Assembly: GCA_028751875.1 (NCBI GenBank)
Contig: CM054138.1
Location: 37,069,195 to 37,133,194, forward strand
Length of the DNA stretch: 64,000 nucleotides
Origin: Rapana venosa
Lineage: Eukaryota > Mollusca > Gastropoda > Neogastropoda > Muricidae
Direction: 5' to 3'
A model generated the notes under the pieces. It was given only the letters and a program-made list of their open reading frames with translations. It was not told where the DNA came from and searched no databases. Within the stretch, counting starts at the first letter, position 1. Each line of letters starts with the position of its first letter. A program made the translations under genes and the position numbers. This document shows positions 32,773-43,394 of this stretch, in pieces.

Positions 32773-34126
32773 GGGTGGGATGAACAAAATTAAAGAAAAA
32801 TTTAAAAAAAAAAATAATCAACCCAAAAATATAACGAGAAAAAAAACTAATCCTTTACATTAATTTAACTAACACTATTGAACTATACTAAATAAACAAC
32901 AGGAAAATACGATCTAACAATTTCTAACAAAAATCAGTAATTCCAATGAAAAATGTAAATAAAAATTTCAACTACTGAATTTCACGTGATAAAACCCCAA
33001 ACCTATCTTAATGTGTGTAACCCCCCTCCCCTCGCCCCCTCAAAATAAACCCAAGAAGCAACTCCCCCCCCCCCCCCCCCCCCAAAAAAAGCTCAACCCT
33101 TAAAACAAGAGCGAGAAACACCCAACAACAGCCAAAACCAAAGACAAAACATATCTCACCCCCCTCATTACAACAACAAGTAAAAAAAAAATGAAACAAC
33201 GGGTAAAACAGGGGCATAAGAAAAGAAAAAAAGGTAATGAAAAATTTTTTTAAAAAAATTACAAGCTCGAAAAAAAATTTTCGGGACAGAGGTTTTATGG
33301 TGTGTGTGTGTGTGTGTGGTGTGTGTGTGTGTGTGTGTGGGTGTTGTGATAATTTTTTGTGTGTCGAAGCTATTTTGGAATTTTCAACCGTTTTGAAATG
33401 TATTTTTCTTGTGTTTTTGAGATAAAAACGTACAAGTGCCTGTATTTTTATAATTGCCCTTCATGGGATGATTAAAGCTTTTTGGCTTGACTGGACTTGC
33501 TAATGCTTTTCTGCTGCTGCTGCGCTGTATGTTTTTAATGAAGAAATCTCAAAAATTAGAGATAAGTTAGCTTCTCTTGATCAAAGAGGGAAAAATTTTT
33601 CAAAATCCTTGCAAAATTTACCCCCCTTGCTTGTGACACAAAAAAAAAGAAAACGCGCTAATGATTACCTTTTCAATGTAACACTTTTTTGTTTCCCCAT
33701 ATTTGGAATACGACCATTGGCAAATTGCCTTATTTGATGTGGGTCGGGTGGTCGATTTGCCTTACGGGCTGATTTGTAGGAAACATGACCTGGTTGTGTG
33801 TGTGTGTGGTGTGGGGGTTGTTGTGCGGGCGCTGTATTTATTTATATATATATATATATTTTAAATATATTTTAAATATATTTTTAAAAAATTTAAATAT
33901 GTGGGTGTGTGGGGTGTCGCCGCCGGCCGCAAGCTTGTGTAAAAATTAATTTATGATAACAATTAAATCAGTTGTTGAATAGAGTTTTGGAGATGCCTTT
34001 TCCTCTTGGGTTTTCTTTTTTTTCCTTGTTGCAAAAAAACATATTTTTTTAAATTGTTTTCCTGTGCTCCTTGCCAAAAAAAGGCTGTATTTTAATGGAA
34101 AAATTCTTTCGTTTCATGTTCGTTTC
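32773..34126. other. Error-prone AT-rich stretch, no gene seen
   Basis: Homopolymer-rich, with poly-C at 33,065-33,083, (GT)n at 33,298-33,345 and TATATA/TTTAAA runs at 33,838-33,900. By position this should be CNG-channel intron. No exon was found between the two recognised ones. Confidence 0.5.
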
Positions 34127-34215
34127 CTTTTTCAGGGTCTCCAGGTTGACGTGAATGGCCGCTTGTCTAGTTGTCTGGCAATGTCCCAGGGAGTTGATGT
34201 CCAACCGTTCAGACC
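34127..34215 (-). CDS. CNG channel, upstream exon (C-linker end), sequence errors
   Basis: The minus strand ends in the codons AIHVNLETLKK, the conserved end of the C-linker just before the cNMP-binding domain in CNG channels. It joins in order and phase to VTIFQECQ of the exon at 31,964. Further upstream, LDINSL and (after a one-base shift) LPDN match the expected LPDKL region, with at least one frameshift. The donor reads AAG|GAAACG instead of AAG|GTAAACG-like, consistent with one missing T. The 5' limit is not definable; 34,215 is approximate. Breaks are more likely read errors than decay because the neighbouring exon is intact. Confidence 0.65.
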
Positions 34216-34925
34216 CCCCTATAGGAAAAGGGGGGGAAATAAAAATAATAATAATTAAATAAAAAATAAATGATGATGATGATGTGATGATGATAATAAA
34301 TAAATTTAAAATGTGTGTTGATGAGATAATAATAAAAATTTAATAAAATGATGAGTATGTGTTATGATGAAAATAAAAATGTTTAAAAATAATATGATGA
34401 ATTTTTTGGATAATAATAATAATGATTGATGAGAGGGAATATAATGAAATAAAAATAATAATGATGATGATGAATAAAAAAAAAATAATAATAAAAATAA
34501 AAAAAAAGAAATTTTTTAGAGCTTTCTTAAATGACAAAATCGAGCGCTTAAAAAAAAGAAAAAAGAAGGAGAAGAAAAAACAACAGCGTTATTATTACAA
34601 AACAAAAGAAGAAAAAAAAGGGAAAGAGAGGTGAAGGGGGAGAGGGAAGGAGGGAGGGGGAGGGAGGATGTGAAGTGAGGGGGGGAGGGGGGGGGGGAGA
34701 AGAGGGAGGGAGAGGGGGAGGGGGGGGAGAGGGGTAGGAGAGGAAGGAGAGGGGGAAAGGGGGAGGGGGAGGGAAAGAGGGGGGGGGGAAAAAAGGGGGG
34801 GGGAAAGAGAGAGATGGGAGAGGAGAAAAAAAAGAGGGGGGAAGTGGGAAGAAAAAAAAAAAAGGGGGAGTGGAGAGAAGAAGAGAGAGAGAGAGATATA
34901 TGGGATTTTAAAATTTTTTTATTTT
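34216..34925. repeat. AT-rich trinucleotide tract then purine (GGA) tract
   Basis: ATA/ATG/AAT trinucleotide repeats to about 34,500, A-rich sequence to 34,620, then G/A-only sequence to 34,910. Lys/Glu/Arg/Ile-rich frames here are compositional. Confidence 0.88.
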
Positions 34926-34929
34926 ATTC

Positions 34930-35250
34930 TTTTAATGAGGATATGGAAAAGCACTTATGTGCTTTTTTTTTTCACCCCCCCCGGTGTATGCGTTTTGTAT
35001 TGTTCCCCCCCCGGCACCCAAAAGGGCCCACCTTACGAAAAAACGGAAAAGGGTTAAGTGTGCGGGGAAGTGTTCTGCGTGCGTTCGCACACGGGGGCTT
35101 CGGGTTTTTGTTCATCCCAAGGACTTTTGGGGAGAGTGGGGTCTACCCATGTTAACTCCCTAGGAAAATATCTCCTTGAAAGGGAAAACAAACCCGGGAC
35201 GTCAGATTGCGATTCAAGTTCTGGACCAAAGGGGTATCCCGACTGAGAAA
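34930..35250 (-). mobile_element. SINE-B copy, minus strand, error-laden
   Basis: Reverse complement retains GAATCGCAATCTGACGTCCC, ACCCGGGTTTG (box B), GGGTTAACATGGGTAGACCC, CCTTGGGATGAAC and TGCGAACGCACGCAGAACAC, up to CATAAGTGCTTTTCCATATC. Many bases are substituted by homopolymers. Same family as 40,255. Confidence 0.8.
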
Positions 35251-35831
35251 AAGAAAAAAAGAAAGAAAGAAAGAGGAGAGAGAGAGGGGAGAGAGAGAGA
35301 GAGGGGGAGAGAGAGAAGAGGGGGGGAGAGAGAGAGAAGAAGGAGAGAGAAGAGACGTAAAATGTGGGGGGAAGACACACAAGGAAATAAATCTGAGGGG
35401 GGGGGGGGGGAAAAAAGGGGGGGGGGGGGGGGGGGGGGGGGGCACCCTTTTTTTCGAAAGGGAATTACCCTCCTCCCGAAAAAGGCATACCGGAAAGTCC
35501 CCCTTTTGGTTTTTAAAACATTCTATTCAAAAAGGGTTTTTCAAAAATGCCCGGGAAAAGACCCATACCAAGGGGGGGTTACAATCAGCAGTTGTTTTAA
35601 ATAAGGGATAAATTCACTTGCGCTGTAGTGTAGGTTGGGATGATTATTTAAGTGTATGGGTATGGAGTTTTATTCCGTGCATGTGTGGGGTTTTTTTTGT
35701 GGCCTGATGGACCCGGCGAAGAGAAAGGGGAAAAAGGTGCTGCAGCCCAGGCAGACAGCAGAAACAGACCAGATTGTGACTTCATCTGGGTCTCTGTTAA
35801 GGGGCTGCCCTTCTCTCTGATTCGTATTAAT
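35251..35831. repeat. Purine and poly-G tract at contig end
   Basis: GA-only repeats at 35,250-35,360 and poly-G at 35,398-35,442, then about 390 bp of non-repetitive low-quality sequence up to the gap. No gene is supported. Confidence 0.7.
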
Positions 35832-36331
35832 NNNNNNNNNNNNNNNNNNNNNNNNNNNNNNNNNNNNNNNNNNNNNNNNNNNNNNNNNNNNNNNNNNNNN
35901 NNNNNNNNNNNNNNNNNNNNNNNNNNNNNNNNNNNNNNNNNNNNNNNNNNNNNNNNNNNNNNNNNNNNNNNNNNNNNNNNNNNNNNNNNNNNNNNNNNNN
36001 NNNNNNNNNNNNNNNNNNNNNNNNNNNNNNNNNNNNNNNNNNNNNNNNNNNNNNNNNNNNNNNNNNNNNNNNNNNNNNNNNNNNNNNNNNNNNNNNNNNN
36101 NNNNNNNNNNNNNNNNNNNNNNNNNNNNNNNNNNNNNNNNNNNNNNNNNNNNNNNNNNNNNNNNNNNNNNNNNNNNNNNNNNNNNNNNNNNNNNNNNNNN
36201 NNNNNNNNNNNNNNNNNNNNNNNNNNNNNNNNNNNNNNNNNNNNNNNNNNNNNNNNNNNNNNNNNNNNNNNNNNNNNNNNNNNNNNNNNNNNNNNNNNNN
36301 NNNNNNNNNNNNNNNNNNNNNNNNNNNNNNN
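35832..36331. other. Assembly gap, 500 N
   Basis: Exactly 500 unknown bases. The round length indicates a scaffolding placeholder, so the true distance between the flanks is unknown. Open frames drawn across it are meaningless. Confidence 0.99.
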
Positions 36332-36916
36332 GAAATGTGAAAAAAATATAAAAAAACCAATTACGAAAACAAAAAGCAAGAAGGGTGTCTGAAGATCGTG
36401 ATATCGCCGATAGAATGCTGTTGCTATTCATGTGCGCTGCTGTTTTGCAAGGGAGGTATTTGCTTCCATTGGAAGAGCATGATCGCTTTGTTTTCACCAA
36501 TTATTTTTTTACATGTGCGGACACCTGCCTGTACGGTATGTCCGTAATTTGTTAGGAAAATTATGTTAAACTATGGAACTGCAATCACGTAGTCCCCCCA
36601 AAAAAGTTTTCTGTATACTGAGCTACAGTCCTCTACGAGATTTTTCAATTTTAGCACAGCTGCACTGTGAATAGCTATTCTTTTCTTGTGCCCTGGGCAC
36701 TTTACAAAATGGCAGTCATGAAACAGTTTCGTTAAGAATGGGAAAACAATAAACTGTAACGAAATCTATTCTTTATTTGAGGAGGCCACCCCACAGATTT
36801 CCTGCAGAATGCATACAGAAAGGAATCCAGTTCATAAGGCAAGTCAGAAATGCCAGCACTTTGCATATTTTTCACGCTCAACTAGTCAGTTCAGTTGACT
36901 TTGAAATTCACAGCTT
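36332..36916. other. Unassigned stretch after the gap
   Basis: Ordinary composition returns. No gene, SINE or LINE is recognised. The last bases form the target of the LINE-A insertion. Confidence 0.45.
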
Positions 36917-36940
36917 ATTGGCAGACTTGATTTGAAGATT

Positions 36941-37332
36941 TGAAAACCGTCAAACGTTTGTTGAAGAGCTGTGAAAACCGAATGCTACGCTACATGACAA
37001 AGATCAAATGGGAAGACAGGATCACAAATAAAGAACTATGGAGAATGTGCAAAGTTGATGATCTGAAGTCTGTAGCTAGTACCAATAGACTGCGCTGGTT
37101 TGGGCACGTTCAACGGAAAGCAGACCACCACATCATAAAAAAAGCAATGAACTCGTTAGTGGATGGAAAGAGACCAAAGGGAAGACCTAGCAAAAACCTG
37201 GGCTACCTGTATAGCAGATGATCTTCGAGAAAGGGGCATAAATAAGGAGGAAGTTTATAACAGAGAGTATGGAGAAAGCTCATCAATGTCAAACCTCTCC
37301 TGGGAGAAACATGACAAAAAAGGAAGAAGAAG
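36941..37332 (+). pseudogene. LINE-A 3' fragment with clean target duplication
   Basis: Encodes KSCENRMLRYMTKIKWEDR, LWRMCKVDDLKSVAST, LRWFGHVQRKADHH and RPKGRPSK. A one-base insertion near 37,195 then shifts the frame, and TWATCIADDLRERG continues in the next frame. It ends in GGAAGAAGAAG. A 24 bp direct repeat with one mismatch (36,917-36,940 and 37,333-37,356, ATTGGCAGACTTGAT...) flanks it, a typical LINE target duplication. Only the last ~390 bp of the LINE are present. Confidence 0.92.
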
Positions 37333-37441
37333 ATTGGCAGACTTGATGTGAAGATTCTTGTTTAAAAAAAAAATACTAGGGAGAGGGGGTAGGCATCCTC
37401 TTCAAGCCAGTGTTACGGGACTTGCACATGTATTCATAGCA

Positions 37442-37442
<1 letters not shown>

Positions 37443-37501
<59 letters not shown>
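37443..37501. repeat. CT microsatellite
   Basis: Nearly pure (CT)n of about 29 units. Confidence 0.97.
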
Positions 37502-37506
<5 letters not shown>

Positions 37507-38424
37507 GGACGAGTGTGTGTATGTGTGTGTGATTGCTGCATCTACGCATGTATCATTGCATGAGATTGAAATAAAGGAGCAGAATTTGGAAGAGGCACTG
37601 TGACTGTGTGAGGGTATTGTTATTACAGTTCTAATACCGGGTAATCATCTGCATCTTTGATAAGGCAAGGAGACTAGTTCACATCAGATGAAGTTTGAGG
37701 GATAGTATCTTGACTTCACTGTGCTACTTGTTTGTGAAAAACATCTTAAAATCTGACACAGTTTTCACTTAGCTTGCGATTTCAAGACGTGGAGACTTTC
37801 ACCACACCATGGCTTGAGGTTTTACTGTGTGAGGATTTTAATTCATTGTGGTATCTATGGTTGAAAGAATTCTTTTTCTGAACTTAGCTTGAATTTGTGT
37901 CCAACATGCAGTTTTAGACATGCAGACTTTCCTACTTGAGTTTGAGATTAATTTATCAAAGTAAACGTGTACACAGGTTGATAAAATATACTTTGATAAC
38001 AGGCAGCTAGGCCCTAAATTTTGAAATAATGGCCCTTAAAAAGCCTTAAAAAGGCCCTAAATTTTTTTCCACCAAGTCTGTATGAACCCTGTAAATGCAA
38101 CTACAAAGCAATCAATGATGCATCAGTCTGAACTGTGGGCAGTCAGTACTTAATCAGTTAATGTCTAACACTCTTTAGTCTAAGTGCTAAAAACTGTAAT
38201 TTGATGAGTGTCTTAAATTAATCACACACACAAACATGCACACACACACGCGCACACGCACACACACATTCCCATCGAATCAACCGAGTTCGCAGCAGAC
38301 TTTTCCTGAATGACGGCGAGCCACTTCCAGTAGTTAAAAAAAAAAAAAAAGCGATCAAACTTGTGTCCAAAAAATTAGATAAGTACTAAAAGTATTATTC
38401 TAGCCATTGCAATGCATTCTGAAC
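37502..38424. other. Unassigned stretch with CA run
   Basis: No gene seen. (CA)n with CG interruptions is at 38,223-38,270 and an A-run at 38,336-38,350. Confidence 0.45.
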
Positions 38425-38668
38425 TGCATCCTTCAGATGAGACTATAAACCGAGGCCCCATGTGCGAACGCAGGCAGGACATCTTGTGCACTCGTTAAAT
38501 CCTGTTCCGCTTTTCGTAAGAGTAAGCCATTGTGTGCCAGTGGGAACAGATGACAATTTACAAAACCACTTACACACGGGGACTGGATGTAAAAAAGCCC
38601 ATGAGTGCTTATTCCATTATCCTCAATATAAAAGAATAAATAAAATAAAATAAAATAAATAGAAATAA
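38425..38668 (+). mobile_element. SINE-B copy lacking the head
   Basis: Starts at CATCCTTCAGATGAGACTAT and continues through GGCCCCATGTGCGAACGCAG, TCCTGTTCCGCTTTTCG, GTGTGCCAGTGGGAACAGAT and GGGACTGGATGT to an (AATAA)n tail. 5'-truncated, as is common for SINE/LINE-type insertion. Confidence 0.88.
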
Positions 38669-39253
38669 CTTTATTTTGATCAAAGCGATCGAGTCCTTGA
38701 CTTGCTGTTCAATTCGACCCGCTGTTGTTAACTCAGCGAAATGTTCGCACACTTCGAATCAAAATAGAAACAAAATAGTCATAAAATCAACATCAAACTA
38801 AATCAACATCAAACTACTTAGATTCAATGTAGAAATGACTTAGTTACCGATTGTTAAAGTCTATAATGGATTACTTATCAAGTAGTGGTCACAGTTTCGT
38901 CAAATTCACTGCATCAGTTTCAACATCGCTCGAAGCCATAGCTGAAGTTCGCTCTGTGTAGAATTGACCAATCAGAGGCATTAGATAGAGTCAGGCGGCC
39001 TTCTCCCCAAACTCCTTTTGCCTAAAGGTGGTTGTCTTGTTGTAGCTGATTGGGTAAGCTTTCGATTGCTACCCCCCAAATTGGTATTGTTCCCAAAAAA
39101 TGATAACGAAAAAGTATTTACTTGAAATTTTTAATGCGTTGTTCAATGACGTAATTTTTATCACTTTAAGGTTATAACCCAAAGAAAATAAAGTAAAACT
39201 TTCAGCTTTCTATTCATATCATTAAAATGTTTTTGCGGCTGTAAGAGCGGCCC
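38669..39253. other. Unassigned stretch
   Basis: AT-rich, with no gene recognised. It ends at the left border of duplicate block 2. Confidence 0.45.
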
Positions 39254-39631
39254 CGCTACTCCAATGGAAGGCGCGGTTGTGGTATTCCGGGCTCAACCGA
39301 TCCGGCATGTCTTTTCTTGTCAGTACTGTCCATGTTGTCTTTTCTGTGGGCGTGGATTGGTTGGCGGCGCCACCCTTCCTCCTCTCCAAGCTGCTATTTG
39401 CCCATAGCTGGTGGATTTTTGGGGTCGGGTTATTCCCCAACTGAGTCAGGTAGTACTGGGCTACAGGTTACCAGTAGCTGAGGAGCACCTGCTGACTTTG
39501 ACTACAATGTAATACAGGAATGCATTCCAAAAGGAAGACATTCTGTCCAATGCCCAGTTCATATAGGACAGCTGTGTCCAGCTAAGGATTTTTGTTGTGA
39601 AAATGTTGTAACCAGCCAACATGGTCATATC

Positions 39632-39895
39632 TGGGGGGGGGGGGGGGGGGGGGGGAGGGGGGGACTAGACTTATGCCTACTCTTCATGGAACATTTTGAA
39701 AGCTGTTATTGCTTTTGAGAACAGGCAAGGAAAACACACACACACACACACACACCACACACACACTCTCCACACACACACACACACACAACAATACACA
39801 CACACACACACACTCACAAACACCACCACCACAACAACACACACACACACACACACACACCACACACACCACTCACACATATATATATATATATG
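39632..39895. repeat. Poly-G run and CA/TA microsatellite
   Basis: A G homopolymer at 39,632-39,663 broken by one A, then interrupted (CA)n with (TA)n at its end, 39,735-39,893. His/Thr frames and their complements are compositional. Repeated at 55,997-56,260. Confidence 0.95.
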
Positions 39896-40254
39896 ATATG
39901 TGCCAGTGGTGGGGGAGAAACTGACAGGATGTTTATGGAAAGAGCAGAATGCACACAACCGTGGACAAAAAAGTCCAATAGGCCTCAGAAGCTGGTCCTT
40001 CAACTGTTACGAGAAAAATGATAGAAGATTGACATTTTTTTGCTTCTGTGGCATTTTCTCCTCAAGTGAGAGTTTCTTATTAGGCAGGTTGAGTGGCTTA
40101 GCTGATTCAAGTGGTGATTTGCATCATGGTGGTTTTTTGTTGCTTCTTCTATCATCAGTGTCCTCTAGCACTATTGCATGAAATTTACAACAGCCCAGCT
40201 CTCTGAATCAGAGGTTTACAAGTTTGTGAGCGGAGCCCACTGAGCTGCCCCCTG
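39896..40254. other. Unassigned stretch
   Basis: A plus-strand open frame of 93 codons (39,900-40,181) shows no domain and no splice context that I can support. Confidence 0.4.
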
Positions 40255-40600
40255 GGGGACGGGATAGCTAGGCGGTTAGAGCAATTGCGCTTCGCAATCT
40301 GACAAACCCGGGTTTGATTCCACGTTCAAGGGGGATATTTTCCCCTGTAGTGCAGACTCCACTCTCCCCGAAAGTCCTTGGGATGAGACTATAAACCGAG
40401 GCCCCGTGTGTGAACACATGCTGAACATCTTGCTCACACATTAAGTCCTGTTCCACTTTTTGTAAGAGTAGGCCATTGTGTGCTGGTGGGAACAGATGAC
40501 AGAATTTACAAAACCACATACACACAGGGACTGGATGTAATAAAGCACATAAGTGCTTGATAACATTCCTCGATATAAAAGAATAAAATTAAAAAATAAA
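40255..40600 (+). mobile_element. SINE-B, best full-length copy
   Basis: tRNA-like head: GATAGCTAGGCGGTTAGAGC (box A) and CCCGGGTTTGATTCC (box B). Then GGGATATTTTCCCCTGTAGT, CCTTGGGATGAGACTATAAA, GAACACATGCTGAACATCTT, TAGGCCATTGTGTGCTGGTG, GGGACTGGATGTAATAAAGC and an AAAATAAA-type tail. This copy defines the family in this window. The repeat at 56,620-56,965 belongs to duplicate block 2. Confidence 0.92.
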
Positions 40601-41834
40601 AAGTCCTGGCATGAACCTGTCCCTCTCCTTTACCACATGTAAAGCTGGTTCTTGGAATGATATATCACAACATATATGAAATGCATGCAAAGTGATTAAT
40701 CATTAAACTAGGGATTAACCATCTGATTAATCATTAAATATAAGTTATAATTGATTATTGTTCATTTTCTAAGCATGTTTTCACAAAAACTAACGTTTCA
40801 CATTTGTCTTAAATGTTTGCCACATATTTGGCCACTTGGTGGCCATTTTGAACCTGAAAACACATTATGTAATTGATTTTAAAAAATCACAAAGTGTATT
40901 ATTTAATAGCATATACAACCAATTTTAGATACCAAAACAAAATTTCAAGTCAATATCTATAAGGTTAAAACTTATTAATAAAAATCTACAATGTACTGTA
41001 TATTTTTTGGTCCATACAGGGCTTTTTAGGGTTTTCGAGTAAAATTAGGACATCAATATTTTGACATATTTAGGACTTTTGAAAAAACTTGGACATAGGT
41101 CTGTTTTAAACATTCCTTTTTAATATAAAACCAATGTAAAAAAAGTAACAATAAGATGCTATCTTTTACAACTGTTGGACTCAAACATGGCTTATCATGC
41201 AATTTGAGTTAACTGGCAATACGTGATGTTCACTCTCCTGTTTCATTTCATAGCTATCTGCTTTTCATCAATCTAAACGCCATCACCCCATTGCCCAAAG
41301 TGTATATCTCTATGTGTTTGTTGGTTTTTTTGTGTTGTGTGTGTGTAGTGCGTGGCGTGCTTTGGTACTTGTTACACTTTTACTTCTATTGGTTGCTATG
41401 ACTGTGTAAGAATGAGTGAGTGCACTAGCGCTTTGATTTGTCTGTGCCAAGATACAGGTATATAAAATCCTTTTATTATTATTATTATCATTATTATTAA
41501 ATCAGATTCAGTGGGGTGGGGAAAAGTATACCAGAGGGAGATCTATTGATTGAGAGAGCTTGCTTTTTCTTCTTGGCATTTTCTCTCTGCTTCTGCTTTC
41601 CTTCTGACCCTGTTCAATTGGAAGAACACTTTCTCTGAAAATATGCGTTTTGAAAGCAGATTGACAGAGGTATGCCTTGTAGGACTTCTTACAGTCTGAT
41701 TATGACAATGATTAAGTTTCCTCTACCGTTCACTTTGAAAGAAGACAGTGGCGTTTCTTTTAGAGCAGAGTTCAGCAGAAGAAGCCCCTTTGAATGTGAA
41801 TTTGAATTATTTTGATACAGAGTGTTTCATGCAA
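40601..41834. other. Unassigned stretch with a short ATT-tailed repeat
   Basis: AT-rich, no gene. 41,428-41,500 has CTAGCGCTTTGATTTGTCTG and GTATATAAAATCC followed by (TTA)n, resembling the SINE-A tail but diverged. Confidence 0.5.
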
Positions 41835-41990
41835 ACACACACACACACAACCACACACACACAACACACAACACACACAAAACACACACAACACACACAC
41901 AAACATGTATGTATGTATGCACTCCATGCCTCGCACAACGCATGCACGTGGCACAAACACACACACAAACACAAACGCACGCATGTACAA
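41835..41990. repeat. Interrupted CA microsatellite
   Basis: CA repeats with AACACA interruptions and a short ATGTATGT run. Copy at 58,207-58,362. Confidence 0.93.
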
Positions 41991-42077
41991 CTGTGCTCTT
42001 GCCCAGTAGTTTGTGTAGGAGATAATATAAATCTCGTTTTGTCTGCATGCATGTTCTCACCCACATTAACTGTTCAG

Positions 42078-42115
42078 AGCCTCCTCAAGCTGTTCTTGCA
42101 CTGCCAGCCAGAATG
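42078..42115 (+). CDS. Possible short exon, unrecognised
   Basis: TTAACTGTTCAG|AGCCTC and CAGAATG|GTGAGTAA form a plausible acceptor and a strong donor around 38 bp. One frame reads SLLKLFLHCQPE. Too short for family assignment, and the neighbouring sequence gives no support. Repeated at 58,450-58,487 in the duplicate block. Confidence 0.2.
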
Positions 42116-42379
42116 GTGAGTAAACAGATTGCCTTATTTAAAATAATTTTTTAATGATTGTTAGTCTTTGCATACCACTAGATGTGAATAAGGGGTCCTC
42201 CAGGAAGATCGCGTTTCCCTCAGGACGGTCAGTAGCAGACATTTTGGAAATGTTCACAGCAAATAGTGTGCACAGGCTTATTCATGTATGCATTCATGCT
42301 CTTGCAAATTGTAACATACATGGTGCACAAAGAACATGCATGCAGAAATGCATGCATATAAGAAGGTGCATGCCCATGC

Positions 42380-42969
42380 GCACACGCACACGCGCCACAC
42401 TCACACACACAACACACACCACACAAACAACGCACGCAATAAACACACACACCACACACAACACATCGCCACACGCCACGCACACACACTCGCACAGCAC
42501 GCACGCACTCGGCACAACACACACAACACCACACACACCACACTCACACACACACAATCAAAACACAAACACCACACACACACACTCGCAACACGCACGC
42601 ACACACCACACACGCACACACACAACAACACACACACACACACACAACACACACAACAACTCACCAACAAATACATGCACACAAACACACACACCACACA
42701 CCACCACACACACAATGCACACAAACAACACACCACACACACACACAAACCACACACTCACACACAACCAATACACACTCGCAAACAAGCACGCACACTA
42801 CACAACTCACGCACACACATCAACACCAACTCACACACACACACACACACACCAAACACACACATGCACACAAACACACACACCACCACCACAAACACCA
42901 CATGTCACACAATCACACAACCACACCACACAACAAACACACACACCACACACACACACACACACAACA

Positions 42970-43009
<40 letters not shown>

Positions 43010-43020
43010 ACACACACACA
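42380..43020. repeat. Long interrupted CA-repeat tract, about 640 bp
   Basis: CACA blocks broken by AACA, CCAC, CGCA and TCAC. No stop codon arises on the plus strand for nearly 300 codons because CA-type repeats only encode His/Thr. That frame is not a gene. Copy at 58,752-59,392 appears unchanged. Confidence 0.97.
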
Positions 43021-43027
43021 TATGTGG

Positions 43028-43375
43028 GAACGGGAATAGCCTGGTGTTAGAGTGATGCGCTTGTAATCTGCTGAACCTGGTTGGATTCTCGTCATAGGAT
43101 TTTCTCTGGCTGTCTCATTTGCTGGACTCACTTCCCAAAAAGGCCTTTGATGAGACTATAACCAAGATCATGTGTTGCGACGCACGAGAACATCTTGAGC
43201 ACATGTTAAATCATGATTCCTCTTTTCAGAAGGAGTAGGCCATGGTGTGGAGGTGGGAACAGAATTGACACAAAATATTACAACTGCATTCTCAGGGGAC
43301 CCTGGTATGTATTAAAAGCACATGAGCGCTTATTACCATTATCCTAGAAAGAATAAAATAATCAAAAGAGTCATA
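43028..43375 (+). mobile_element. SINE-B copy, diverged, full length
   Basis: Head AGCCTGGTGTTAGAGTGATG, then CTGAACCTGGTTGGATTC, TTTGATGAGACTATAACCAA, AGAACATCTTGAGCACATGT and AGTAGGCCATGGTGTGGAGG to an AAAATAATC tail. About one base in five differs from 40,255. Copy at 59,400-59,745. Confidence 0.88.
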
Positions 43376-43394
43376 GTTATTTTTTTGGATTCCG

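Noticed and set aside
32525..32863. Poly-proline and poly-glycine open frames
   Set aside because: Products of a G homopolymer that is probably a sequencing artefact.
35648..36500. Open frames crossing the N gap
   Set aside because: Unknown bases cannot stop a frame; most of each frame is X.
42154..43050. 298-codon frame starting before the CA tract
   Set aside because: The first ~45 codons look less repetitive, but I found no convincing splice sites or family, and the rest is CA repeat.
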